Origin: DASXMR01 sp036495525
GTDB taxonomy: Bacteria > Actinomycetota > Actinomycetes > Streptosporangiales > Streptosporangiaceae
Assembly: GCA_036495525.1 (NCBI GenBank)
Contig: DASXMR010000023.1
Location: forward strand, 195,394-259,393
Direction: 5' to 3'
DNA length: 64,000 nt
Shown here: positions 16,980-26,902 of the stretch, piece by piece
How the letters are laid out: each line of letters opens with the position of its first letter
How positions within the stretch are numbered: position 1 is the first letter of the stretch
The notes under the pieces: generated by a model
Told to the model about the DNA's origin: nothing
The model's database searches: none
What the model saw: only the letters and a program-made list of their open reading frames with translations
Position numbers and translations under genes: made by a program

Positions 16980-18182
16980 ATGGACCGGGTCGTGGTGGTG
17001 GGCGGCGGGATCCTCGGCACGATGCACGCGCTGGCGGCACGCCGCCGCGGCTGCCAGGTCGTCCAGCTAGAGCGCGAGGCTGGCGCGCGTGGCGCCAGCG
17101 TCCGCAACTTCGGCCTGGTCTGGGTCAGCGGCCGTGCGCCAGGCGCCGAGCTTGACCTGGCGCTGCGCGCCAGGGCTCGCTGGGCGGAGCTCGCCGGGCA
17201 CGTGCCCGGCATCGGCTTCCGGCCGCACGGCTCGCTCACGCTGGCCGCCGACGACGCTGAGCTCGCCCTGATCGAGCAGGCCGCCGCCATGCGGGACGCG
17301 GCTGAACGCGGCTGCCAGCTGCTCGGCGAGCAGGAGGCACGGCAGCTCAACCCGGCGCTGGCCGGCGAGTTCGCCGGCGCGCTCTGGTGCCGCCAGGACG
17401 CCATCGTCGAGCCGCGCCTCGCGCCGCCGGCCCTGCGCGAGCACCTGCTGGCCGGCGGAACCGGCGAGACTGGCCAGGCAGCCGACGGCCCGCGCGGCTA
17501 TACCTGGCTGCCCGGCCGGGAGGTGGTGCAGATCGCGCCACGCGCGGTGCGCGACCACACCGGCGAGTGGCACGGCGGCGACCTGGTCGTACTGTGCACC
17601 GGTGCCGCGCACTCGGGCGTGGCCGCTGAACACCTGGCCGGGCTCGACCCGGCGCCGGTGCGCCGGGTCCGGCTGCAGATGCTGCAGACCGAGCCGTTCG
17701 CCGGCCAGCTCACGACATCGGTGGCCGACGGCGATTCACTGCGCTACTACCCGGCCTACGACCTGCCCGGCCGCTCGCTGCTGCCGCCGCAGCCGCCGGC
17801 CGCCGCGGCCGCCGCCGCGCAGCTGCTGCTGGTGCAGCGGCTGGACGGCAGCCTGACCATCGGCGATACGCACGCCTACGACGAGCCGTTCGCCTTCGAC
17901 GTCGACGAGGCGGCCTACGACCACCTGCGGGCCAGGGCCGGACGGCTGCTCGGCGCAGCGCCGCCGCCGACGAGGCTGCGCTGGGCCGGCGTCTACAGTC
18001 AGCTTTCCGGCCGCGGGCTTTACCACCGGTCGGTCGCGGCACCCGGAGTGGTGCTGGTTACCGGGGCCGGCGGGCGCGGGATGACCTGCGCGCCTGCGAT
18101 CGCGGAGGATACGTTCGCAGAGCCAGCGCCGGCCGCGGCGGCCGGCCGGGCCGGCGGCTCAGAAGGAGGCATCACCGGATGA
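16980..18182 (+). CDS. FAD-dependent amine oxidase of the phosphonate-associated DAO subfamily (TIGR03364-like)
   Basis: 400 residues from the ATG at 16980, preceded by AGAGAGGA. The Rossmann FAD motif VVVVGGGILGTMHALAARRRG is N-terminal, followed by GASVRNFGLVWVSGRAPG, a substrate-domain segment, and the C-terminal FAD-binding RGLYHRSVAAPGVVLVTGAGGRGMTCAPAIAED. This is the glycine/sarcosine oxidase (DAO) fold. From memory, the TIGR03364 subfamily is found next to phosphonatase-like HAD enzymes and was proposed to deaminate an aminophosphonate. Here the next gene is exactly such a HAD protein, with a 4-nt ATGA overlap, so they form a two-gene operon. The substrate is not proven. Confidence 0.85.
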   Translation: MDRVVVVGGGILGTMHALAARRRGCQVVQLEREAGARGASVRNFGLVWVSGRAPGAELDLALRARARWAELAGHVPGIGFRPHGSLTLAADDAELALIEQAAAMRDAAERGCQLLGEQEARQLNPALAGEFAGALWCRQDAIVEPRLAPPALREHLLAGGTGETGQAADGPRGYTWLPGREVVQIAPRAVRDHTGEWHGGDLVVLCTGAAHSGVAAEHLAGLDPAPVRRVRLQMLQTEPFAGQLTTSVADGDSLRYYPAYDLPGRSLLPPQPPAAAAAAAQLLLVQRLDGSLTIGDTHAYDEPFAFDVDEAAYDHLRARAGRLLGAAPPPTRLRWAGVYSQLSGRGLYHRSVAAPGVVLVTGAGGRGMTCAPAIAEDTFAEPAPAAAAGRAGGSEGGITG

Positions 18183-18859
18183 CCCGCATCACCATCGCCT
18201 GCCTTGACATGGCCGGTACCACCGTCGCCGACGAGGGCGGCGTGCTCGCCGCGTTCACCGCCGCGATGGCGGACTCGGGCCTGCGCGACGGATCCCCCGC
18301 CTACCAGTCGGCGCTCGGCTACGTGCGGCAGACGATGGGCCAGTCCAAGATCGAGGTCTTCCGGCACCTGCTCGGCAGCGAGCCGGCCGCGCAGGCCGCC
18401 AACGGCGCGTTCGAGCAGCACTACGCCGCTTCAGTGCGGTCAGGAGCCGTGGCGCCGCTGCCCGGCGCCGCCGAGACGATGACCGCGCTGCGGGCAGCCG
18501 GCATCCGGGTGTGCCTGGCCACCGGGTTCTCGCCAGCCACCAGGCAGGTGCTGCTCGACACGCTCGGCTGGCACGCGCTGATCGACCTGGCGCTGTCGCC
18601 CGCCGACGCGGGCCGCGGGCGGCCGTACCCCGACCTGCCGCTGACCGCGCTGCTGCGGCTGGGCGGCGGCTCGGTCAGCGAGCTCGCGGTAGCCGGGGAC
18701 ACCCCGAGCGACGTCGAGTCGGGCCTGCGGGCCGGGGCCGGGCTGGTCGCCGGCGTGCTCACCGGCACGGCCAGCGCCGACGAGCTGCGCCAGGCCGGCG
18801 CCCCGCACATCCTTGACTCGGTGACCGGCCTGTTGCCGCTGCTCGGCATCGGCCGCTGA
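18179..18859 (+). CDS. Phosphonatase-like HAD hydrolase (PhnX-related, TIGR03351-like)
   Basis: 226 residues. The nucleophile motif is CLDMAGTTVADEGG (Asp10), the DxAGTT variant of phosphonatases rather than DxDx(T/V). Cap-domain TMGQSKIEVFRHL holds Lys57 in the position where phosphonoacetaldehyde hydrolase keeps its Schiff-base Lys (M-G-x-x-K). The last HAD motif is VAGDTPSDVESGLRAGAG, and GRGRPYPDLPL carries the phosphonatase Arg region. It probably cleaves the C-P bond of an aldehyde made by the upstream oxidase. The substrate is inferred, not shown. ATG overlaps the upstream stop. Confidence 0.88.
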   Translation: MTRITIACLDMAGTTVADEGGVLAAFTAAMADSGLRDGSPAYQSALGYVRQTMGQSKIEVFRHLLGSEPAAQAANGAFEQHYAASVRSGAVAPLPGAAETMTALRAAGIRVCLATGFSPATRQVLLDTLGWHALIDLALSPADAGRGRPYPDLPLTALLRLGGGSVSELAVAGDTPSDVESGLRAGAGLVAGVLTGTASADELRQAGAPHILDSVTGLLPLLGIGR

Positions 18860-19010
18860 GCCGCTCTGCCCCAGGTCCGGGGACCAGCCGGCCAGCGCGC
18901 CTGCCGACGCCCCGGCAGCGGGCGCTGCGGGAGCAGCGGGACTCGCCGCCGCCCGCAGCGGCGCGACGCCGGCAGGCTAGCCTCGGGGTGCGGGCCGGCA
19001 GACCTGGCCG

Positions 19011-19274
19011 GTGCGCAGCTTCGAGGATCTTGTCGCCGAGGGCTCACAGGTACCGCTGGACGGCTGGGACTTCTCCTGGTTCGCTGGCCGCGCCACCGAG
19101 GAGCGTCCGCCCTGGGGGTATGCCAGGCTGCTCGGCGAGCGGGCAGCCGCGCTGGCGGCCCAGCCGGGAACCGCGATGCTCGACTTGCAGACCGGCGGCG
19201 GCGAGGTCCTCGCTTCGATCCCCGCGGCCCCGGCCGTGCGATTCCTCATTGAGGCGCGCAAGCCAGCTGGCTAG
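19011..19274 (+). pseudogene. Internally deleted class-I SAM-dependent methyltransferase
   Basis: 87 residues. Residues 1-70 (SFEDLVAEGSQVPLDGWDFSWF...GRATEERPPWGYARLLGERA...LDLQTGGGEVL) match the start of an actinobacterial SAM methyltransferase of about 260 residues, including the glycine-rich SAM loop. Residues 75-87 (VRFLIEARKPAG) resemble the family's last strand (RFLIEARKP). The roughly 170 residues between are missing, so the gene seems to have lost its middle without losing frame (junction about 19216-19240). GTG start; two nt before the convergent metallophosphoesterase stop. The comparison is from memory of the family, not an alignment. Confidence 0.65.
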
Positions 19275-19275
19275 C

Positions 19276-20870
19276 TCAGCTGGCCTGCCTGGGCCAGTCG
19301 AGGGTCAGCAGCACGTTGCGATCGACCGCGGCGCCAGCTCCGGCCCCGCCGTCCGCGGTGATCAGATCCCTGACCTGCCAGTCATTCGCCGCCAGCTCGC
19401 GGGCCAGCGCGGCCAGGCCGGCCGGGTCCCCGCTGCCCTGGTAGCTGGCTGGCGCGGCGCTGTCGATCACCGTGCAGCACAGCGCCAGCGTGCCGGCATC
19501 GGCCAGGACCAGCTCGACGATCCGCGCCTGCTGCGGCCAGTCGATGTGGGATGCGGTGGTCACCTGCCAGAAGCCGCCAGGCAGCCCGGCTTCGCGCACC
19601 GCGGTGATCGCGTGCACGTGGGTGTGACCGTTCAGCCAGGCCACCACGCACGGGTGACGCAGCAGCAGGTCGCGCACCTCGGCGGCGAGTACCCGGCGGC
19701 CTGCGCCCGGCGGCCTGGTGTCGTTGACCAGGGTTTCCAGCGAGTGATGGCTGAAGAGCAGCACCGGCCGTCCTGCGCTGCCCGCCAGCTCGGCGGCGAG
19801 CCAGCCGAACTGATCCGGATCCAGCGAGCCCTGCCAGCCGCCGTGCTGGTTCACCGTGTCCAGCACGATGCAGCGCACCTCGCCGTGGTCGAAGGCGTAG
19901 TAGGCGGCGCCCTCGTCGACGTTGCGCTGGGAGTACCCGTGCCCCGCCGGTGCGCCGGCGGTGCGGAAGTGCTCGCGGATGTGCACGAGCCGGCTGACCG
20001 GCGCCCGGCCGGGATCGGGCGTGACCAGCAGGCGCTTGCCGTGCCTGAACTCGTTCAGCGCCTCGCCGGCCGGGCTGTCGAACCCGTGCAGCAGCACAGC
20101 AGGGTCGGCGTCGCCGGGCGGCGTGACCACCTTCACCGAGCCCGCCGGGTAGTCCCGCAGCCAGCCGGCCGCCGGGTAGGTGCCCTGCAGCATGTTGTCG
20201 TGGTTGCCGTGCACCGCGTACCACGGCAGGCCAAGGCCGGCCGCCTGGAACGGCCGGCGCACGGCGGCCAGCACGCCTGGCGCGTCGGGGAAGCCGTAGC
20301 GGCGCTTGGGCAGGTCCTCCACCCCGCGATCGGGGTGCCAGTAGTGCTCGTCCTCCACCTGCGGGCCTGCCACGCCCTCGTACTGCTGCGGGTCACCGGA
20401 GTCCGGTACCACCACCCGCCCGTCCAGCAGGTCGATATACGAGCGCAGCTCGTTGAACTGGCAGTTGTCGGTGGCGTCGCCGGTCACCACCGCGAAGTCG
20501 ACCGGCGCGCCGGACACCGGCGCCGCGCGCAGGCGGCGCACCGCCCGCACCATCGCGTCGGCCACCTGATAGGTGAACAGCTCCTGCGCGCGGTACGTGC
20601 CGATGATGCCGACCTCGGCGCGCAGCGGCGAGCCAGGGTCGGCGAACCGGTCGAGCAGCTCGGCCCGGCCGGGGGACTGGTGGTCCATCATGTGCGTGTC
20701 GGACAGCTGCGCCAGCACCAGCAGCGGCGTGGCCGAGCGCTGCCAGCCCGGCCGCAGGCTGCGGCCGGTCAGGTCGTCCCGGTGCACGTGCTGCTCGCCG
20801 TCGACGGTCACCAGCGCGCGGTAGCCACCCGCCGCCGCCGGGCCGGGTACCAGGCGCCGCTCGGCTGTGG

Positions 20871-20874
<4 letters not shown>
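19276..20874 (-). CDS. Calcineurin-type metallophosphoesterase (TIGR03767-like)
   Basis: 532 residues. Metal-binding motifs are in order: LLVLAQLSDTHMMDHQ (D-x-H), FAVVTGDATDNCQF (GD), WYAVHGNHDNMLQG (GNHD), VLLFSHHSLETL, and VVAWLNGHTHVHAI (GHTH). Long inserts separate them, as in TIGR03767 proteins. Those relatives often start with a TAT signal, but this one begins MTTAERRLVPGPAAAGG with no obvious export signal. Start overlaps the stop of the ABC ATPase (ATG within 20872-20874), so it is the last gene of the import operon. A role in hydrolysing an imported phosphate ester or phosphonate-derived product is plausible. Confidence 0.85.
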
Positions 20875-21970
<1,096 letters not shown>

Positions 21971-21974
<4 letters not shown>

Positions 21975-22825
21975 CGGGAATCTCCCCTGTCCTGGCGGGT
22001 GACGGTGAACAGCGTGACCTGGCTCGCGCCGCCGCGGCCCGCCCGGCCGCCGATAGCCGCGATCGCCAGCAGGAAGACCCAGGTCACCAGCAGCGCGAAC
22101 AGCGACGCGGCGACCGAGACCGGGCCGCTGGTCTGGTCGAATGCCACGATCCACACCGGGAAGGTCTGGTACTGGTCCAGGCTGGCCATGGTGAACTCGC
22201 CGAGCACCAGCGCCACCGTCAGCACGGTGGCGGACAGCAGCCCGCTGCGCAGGTTCGGCATGATCACCCGCCACAGCGTGGTGATCCAGCGCGCGCCGAG
22301 CGAATTGGACGCGTCGACCAGCGTGCGCAGGTCAAGTGCGCGCAGCCCGGCGTCCAGCGACCGGTAGGCGAACGGCATCGCGAGGATCACGTACTCCAGG
22401 CCGAGCAGGTAGGGCGAGGCCTTCAGCTGGGCCGGGGACACCTGCAGCACGCCGAGGATCAGCACCACCGGCGGGATCACGATCGGCAGGATCGTGATGC
22501 TCTCCAGCAACGGCCGCAGCCGCGGCAGCCGCAGGTGCACGTAGATCGTGGTCGGCAGCATCAGCGCCAGCGTGATCAGGGTGGTGACGACCGCCAGCTT
22601 GACCGACAGGATCAGCGCGTCGGAGAAGCCGACCTGGCTGAAAATCTGCCCGAACGCGGCGAAGCCGGCGAACCGGAACGCAGCGTACAGCGGGATGAGG
22701 AAATAGGCGCCGGCCGCCAGCAGGATGAGCCATCGCCAGGCAGGGAAGCTCCGCCGCCTGCTGCCCGGCCTGGCCGGCCCGGGCGCCGCCTGGCCGGCCT
22801 GGCTGACGTCGGCTATCGCAGCCAT
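21971..22825 (-). CDS. ABC transporter inner-membrane permease
   Basis: 284 residues with six membrane segments (first WRWLILLAAGAYFLIPLYAAF). The EAA coupling motif is DASNSLGARWITTLWRVIMPNLRSGL at about residues 170-195. BPD_transp_1 family. It overlaps the neighbouring permease by 13 nt and the ATPase by 4 nt, so the three are translated as a unit. The Ala/Pro-rich N-terminus (residues 1-28) is cytosolic. Confidence 0.9.
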
Positions 22826-23748
22826 CGCGCCGCCCTTCGCTGCAGGAAGACGTAGAGAACCATCAGCACCGCGATGATCAGTACCATGCCGAGGCCGATC
22901 GCCTTGCCGACATTCTCCTGGCCGGCCAGCACGTTGCCGTTCAGGAAGGAGCCGATCTCGATCGAGGTGAGCGGGATCGTGCCGCTGGTCAGCGCCTCAG
23001 CCGTGGCATAGGCGGAGAAGGCGCTGCCGAACAGCAGCATCAGGCAGCCGAGGAAGGCGGGCAGCAGCACCGGGCCGCCGACATACCGCCAGTACTGCCA
23101 CGTCCGCGCGCCCATGTTCTCAGCCGCCTCGCGCCACGCGGGCCGCAGTCCTTCCAGCGCCGGCAGGATGACCAGCACCATGAGCGGGATCTGGAAGTAC
23201 AGGTAGACGATCATCACCCCGGTCAGGTCATACAGGGTGAACCCGTGGCTGTACGGGTCGAAGCCGAGATCCTTGAGCCACCCGGTCGCGATCCCGGTGG
23301 TGCCGATCGTGGCGATGAACAGGAACGCGAGCGGCACGCCGCCGAAGTTGGCGAAGACGCCGGAAGCGGTGATGACCATCCGCCGCAGTACCGCACCGCG
23401 GCGGGCGGTGAAGATCGCGTAAGCGATCAGCAGCCCGAGAATGCCGGGCACGATCGCCGACACCACCGACAGCTCGATGCTGATCGCGAAGCTGTGCAGG
23501 TAGATGCCGTGCGTGGCGGCCCTGATGTTGCCGAGCGTGAAGCCGCCGGTGTCGGGGTTCTGGAAGGCCCCGATCCCGATGGCCACCATGGGCAGCAGCA
23601 GCCCGAGCACCACGTAGGCGGTGAACGGGACGAGGCCCGCCAGGTCCCGCGCGCCGCGCAGGACGGCGGCCAGGCCACGGCGCCCCGGCCGCGCGGCCGG
23701 CTCCGTGACCGGAGCCGGTGCCCCGGCCGGGGCAGTGGCCTGCGTCAT
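22813..23748 (-). CDS. ABC transporter inner-membrane permease
   Basis: 311 residues from the ATG at 23748, which overlaps the binding-protein stop as ATGA. Six membrane segments; EAA motif REAAENMGARTWQYWRYVGGPVLLPAFLG. FTLYDLTGVMIVYLYFQIPLMVLVILPALEGL is typical of PhnV/PotB-like permeases. Pairs with the 21971-22825 permease to form the channel. Confidence 0.9.
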   Translation of the reverse strand: MTQATAPAGAPAPVTEPAARPGRRGLAAVLRGARDLAGLVPFTAYVVLGLLLPMVAIGIGAFQNPDTGGFTLGNIRAATHGIYLHSFAISIELSVVSAIVPGILGLLIAYAIFTARRGAVLRRMVITASGVFANFGGVPLAFLFIATIGTTGIATGWLKDLGFDPYSHGFTLYDLTGVMIVYLYFQIPLMVLVILPALEGLRPAWREAAENMGARTWQYWRYVGGPVLLPAFLGCLMLLFGSAFSAYATAEALTSGTIPLTSIEIGSFLNGNVLAGQENVGKAIGLGMVLIIAVLMVLYVFLQRRAARWLR

Positions 23749-24874
23749 CCGCCGCTGCCGACCTTGCTGGCCCACTGCTGGGCCACGAGCGACTCAGCAG
23801 CAGACTCCTGGGTCTGCGTCGGGAACTGCAGCGGGCTGGACGGTGCGGCAGGCAGGGCGGCGTTCAGGGTGGCATTCACCGTGCCGTTCTGCACCATCGT
23901 CGGCAGCTCGACCGGCCGCGCCTGGCCGGCCAGCCAGAGGTTCTGCCCGGTGACGGAGTACAGGTACTCCTCCCACAGCCGGGCCGCCGCCGGGTGCGGC
24001 GCGGTCTTGCTGATGGCCTGGTCGTAGTACGCCGCGTAACTCGAGTCACTCGGGATGACGATCTTGAAGCTCGGGTCCTTGGCGGTGACCTCGAGGCGAG
24101 TAGGTAGTCCCACCACACGACGATCGGCGTCTGACCGCTCGACACCGTGGTCGGCCCGGCCGTGACCGGAACGAAATTTCCGACCTGCTTGAGCTTGGCG
24201 AAGAACTGGATGCCCGGCTCGATGTTGGCCAGGGACCCGCCGTTGGCCAGGGCCGCGGCGTAGACGGCGGAGAACGCTGCGCTCGCCTGGGTCGGATTGC
24301 CGTTGATCCCGACCTCGTTCTTGTAGGCCGGGCTGAGCAGGGCCTTGAAGGACGTCGGCGGCGTCTTCACGGTCTTGGAGTTGTAGCCGATGGCCACGTA
24401 GCCGCCGTAGTCACCGAACCAGGTGCCGTCGGTCGACTTCTCCGCGGCCGGGATGTTGTTCCACTCGGCGACCTTGTACGGCGCCAGCAGGCGCTCCTGG
24501 TCCGCCTTGATCGCGAACGCGGTGCCCATGTCAAGCACGTCCGGTGCCCGGCTCTGGCCCTTGAGCTGCTGCATCGCGTTGATCTCGTCCTGGCTTGACC
24601 CGTCAGGATTGGCATCGTTGATCTTGATGCCGTACTTGGCGGTGAAGTCCTTCATGATGTTGCCGTAGTTGGCCCAGTCGGCCGGCAGCGTGATCACGTT
24701 GAGCGTGCCCTCGGCCTTGGCGGCCTTGACCAGCGCGGCCATGCCGCCGCCAGCGGCGACGGTGTCAGCGGTCTTCCACTTCCCGCCCGCCGACGAGGAG
24801 CTTCCGCAGCCTGCCGCGAGCATCGCAGCGGCGACCGCGGCCGCCGCTACGGCGAGAGTCTTCCTGGTACGCAC
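23745..24874 (-). pseudogene. Extracellular solute-binding lipoprotein with a frameshift (apparent 1-nt deletion)
   Basis: The first 260 residues are in one frame: signal peptide MRTRKTLAVAAAAVAAAMLAAGCGSSS with lipobox LAAGC, then a mature binding-protein domain (ADTVAAGGGMAALVKAAKAEGTLNVITLP, DEINAMQQLKGQSRAPDVLDMGTAFAIK). After VVWWDYLLAS (about 24090-24094) the coding sense moves to another frame (EVTAKDPSFKIVIPSDSSYAAYYDQAI...KVGSGG), which ends at 23745. One extra G in TCGAGG would restore it. Both parts look conserved, so this is either a recent mutation or a sequencing error. If real, the importer lacks its receptor. Lipoprotein processing would need LspA and a functional Lgt. Confidence 0.8.
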
Positions 24875-25219
24875 TTGATTCCCCTCCGACCTGCAGGACC
24901 ACTAGGGGTCAGGACGGGGGAATCGTCGCGGCTGAAGGTGAATGGCCGACAGCCATTAGTGGAGAAGGATATTGACCAATTGTGAATGCTGGATGACATG
25001 GCCATAAAATCCAGCGCAGTCAGCCCGGCCGCCCGGTCGTGTGCCGCCGGTTGTCTTCTCAATATAGCCACTTATTTTTTACTATCTGGAATTTTGCCGT
25101 TCATATCCGGCTGCGGCAGCCAGACGGTCTCGCGGCCGCCTGCTTGAGCGATGCAGCAGCGCTGGCAACCCAGCCGAGGCCGGCCCGTGCGGCGGCAGGC
25201 GCGCGCTGGTGCCCGGCGG
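24875..25219 (-). promoter_or_regulatory. AT-rich leader/promoter region of the ABC import operon, with a 7-bp inverted repeat
   Basis: No gene is supported here. Sequence 24950-25100 is strikingly AT-rich for this genome (for example CAATATAGCCACTTATTTTTTACTATC around 25057-25083, read in pieces). GCTGGAT (24988-24994) and ATCCAGC (25009-25015) form an inverted repeat with a 14-nt spacer, 114 nt upstream of the lipoprotein start. It could be an operator. No unambiguous -35/-10 pair is assigned. Confidence 0.45.
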
Positions 25220-25879
25220 CTAGACCCGCCAGCTGGAGCTGGCCAGCGCCCGCACGTCAGCTTCACTGCCGTCCAGCCGGACCCGCGCAACGGTCGTGCG
25301 GCCCATCGTCCATAGCGCCAGCTCGGCCGGCGACCCGGTAACGGTGACGACCGGCGTGCGCGCCCGCGCGGTGATCCGCACCTGGCGCGGCGGGCCTGGC
25401 TCGGCGGCCGCCTTGTCGTCGCGCACCAGTTCGATGCCGACGGGCGACTTGCGCAGGATGAACCTGGCTGTCCGCAGCCCCTGCCAGAGCAGCTCGGCCA
25501 GGCCAGGGTCGAGCTGCCGCGGTTCCCAGTCTGGCTGCGCCCGGCGCACGTCCTCGTGGTGGATGAAGTACTCAGAGGTATTGGCCCGCTGGTCAATCCC
25601 TGGAATGGCGAACAGCGACAGCCGCGGCGGCCCGTTGCTGACCGCGTTCACCAGCTCTGGGTACGGGGTGCGCGCGGTCAGCCGGCGCTGCACCCGGCGG
25701 GTATGCCCGGCCAGCGGGCCGCCAAGGACGCCAGCGCCGGCGTCCGGCCGTCGCTCGCGCAGCACCAGATGAGCGGCGAGATCCGCGGTGCGCCAGCCAG
25801 CGCACAGCGTCGGCGCGTCCGGGCCGACTTTGTTGAGCAGCGCGCACAGGGCAAGGCGCTCATCTCGGGCATACGTCAT
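25220..25879 (-). CDS. TIGR03085-like putative metal-binding protein (DinB/maleylpyruvate-isomerase-like)
   Basis: 219 residues from the ATG at 25879. Actinobacterial DinB-like fold with LNKVGPDAPTLCAGWRTADLAAHLVLRERRPDAG (first His of the putative metal site), and SEYFIHHEDVRRAQPDWEPR (second and third His). TIGR03085 proteins have this layout; their function is unknown, with mycothiol-dependent relatives known. In many actinobacteria the gene sits beside hisI and trpE, which are not present here between it and the trp membrane gene. A longer upstream in-frame start exists but adds unconserved residues. Confidence 0.82.
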   Translation of the reverse strand: MTYARDERLALCALLNKVGPDAPTLCAGWRTADLAAHLVLRERRPDAGAGVLGGPLAGHTRRVQRRLTARTPYPELVNAVSNGPPRLSLFAIPGIDQRANTSEYFIHHEDVRRAQPDWEPRQLDPGLAELLWQGLRTARFILRKSPVGIELVRDDKAAAEPGPPRQVRITARARTPVVTVTGSPAELALWTMGRTTVARVRLDGSEADVRALASSSWRV

Positions 25880-25999
25880 CAGCTGATGGTAGGGCACCGC
25901 CAATCCGGGTGGCCCGGCTTCCTGGCGCACGTCCGCCCGGTGCGGCCCCTGTACGGGCCGCGCGTGCACGCCGGGTCCGGCAGGTCAGCGCGTTCGGCC

Positions 26000-26005
26000 T
26001 ATTCT
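26000..26005 (+). promoter_or_regulatory. Candidate -10 (TATTCT) for a leaderless transcript
   Basis: TATTCT ends 7 nt before the ATG at 26013, the TANNNT-N5-8-start spacing of actinobacterial leaderless genes. No convincing -35 is visible. Confidence 0.5.
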
Positions 26006-26012
26006 GCTTGTC

Positions 26013-26096
26013 ATGACCGATCAGCGGCACGGCAAGGCTGAGCTCCCGGCATGCGGGCTCCGGACGCGAGTGCCGCGGGCAGCGGCGGCCGGATGA
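26013..26096 (+). CDS. Candidate 27-residue leaderless peptide upstream of the trp membrane gene
   Basis: ATG at 26013 opens 27 codons (MTDQRHGKAELPACGLRTRV...AAAAG) and stops at TGA 26094-26096, overlapping the ATG of the next gene as ATGA. Translational coupling is therefore possible. It has no Trp codons, so it is not a classical trp leader peptide. It may be a remnant of a longer lost gene. Low confidence that it is translated. Confidence 0.35.
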   Translation: MTDQRHGKAELPACGLRTRVPRAAAAG

Positions 26097-26815
26097 GCCG
26101 TCAGCCGCGGCGCACGGCGCGCCGGGAGCTGGCCCTGGTGCTGCTGCCCGGCCTGGCCGGCGCAGGGCTGATACTGCTGGCCATGCGGCAGGGCTGGGCG
26201 CACGTCACCACCACGGCGCCAAGGCCGTTCCCGTCCGGCACCACGACGGTCACCGGCGAGGACCTGGTCCCCGCCGCCGACGCGCTGGCCATCGCCGCGG
26301 TCGCCAGCCTGGCCGCCGTGCTCGCCACCCGCGGGTTCGCCCGGCGGGTCACCGGCGCCCTGCTTGCCTGCCTCGGGGTCGCCATCGCCGTCGTTTGCGG
26401 TACCGCGATCTCGGCGGCGAACGTGCTCAGCGCGGCGGCGGCCAGCGCCGACCCGAGCACCTCGTCTGGCATCTCGGCCGGCTCGGTGACCTCGGGCAGC
26501 GGCAGCGGCGCTGGCGCGCTGCCCGTGACCGGATTCCCCGCGCACGCCACGCTGGCCGCGCTTCCCTGGCGCGGCGCCGCCATCGCCGGGGCGATCATCC
26601 TGGTGCTCGCCGGCGCGCTGGTGACCTGGCGGGCCGCGCGGCTGCCCGTCATGTCGAGCAGGTACGAGCGGCCGCCCCGCTCGGCCGGCGCCGGGCAGCG
26701 CCGGGCAAGGAAGGCCGCAGACCCGACCGCCAGCATGTGGGAGTCACTGAGCCGGGGCGAGGATCCCACCGCCGCCGGCCAGGAACCGGGACGAACCGGG
26801 TCGTCCCGCAGCTAG
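26093..26815 (+). CDS. TIGR02234-like trp-operon-associated membrane protein
   Basis: 240 residues from the ATG at 26093; an in-frame ATG at 26051 would overlap the putative upstream peptide. Four membrane segments: LALVLLPGLAGAGLILLAMRQGWA, ALAIAAVASLAAVLATRGF, VTGALLACLGVAIAVVCGTAI, and WRGAAIAGAIILVLAGALVTWRAARLPVMSSRYERP. The first segment followed by GWAHVTT and the C-terminal WR-x-x-R-P-MSSRYERP are typical of the family found between trpE and trpC. Function is unknown; a tryptophan link is only by gene neighbourhood. The C-terminal 45 residues are polar. Confidence 0.82.
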   Translation: MSRQPRRTARRELALVLLPGLAGAGLILLAMRQGWAHVTTTAPRPFPSGTTTVTGEDLVPAADALAIAAVASLAAVLATRGFARRVTGALLACLGVAIAVVCGTAISAANVLSAAAASADPSTSSGISAGSVTSGSGSGAGALPVTGFPAHATLAALPWRGAAIAGAIILVLAGALVTWRAARLPVMSSRYERPPRSAGAGQRRARKAADPTASMWESLSRGEDPTAAGQEPGRTGSSRS

Positions 26816-26902
26816 GCTGCCGTGGGACGCCCGACGACTAACCGGGCGCTACCCTCAGAGCTGAGGTCCGGCCGCAGCGGCTGGCAGGCCACGGAGGTGA
26901 CC

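Noticed and set aside
24847..25071. 74-codon minus-strand frame upstream of the binding-protein gene
   Set aside because: Overlaps the leader, has no homologous look, no ribosome-binding site and lies in the AT-rich regulatory region.
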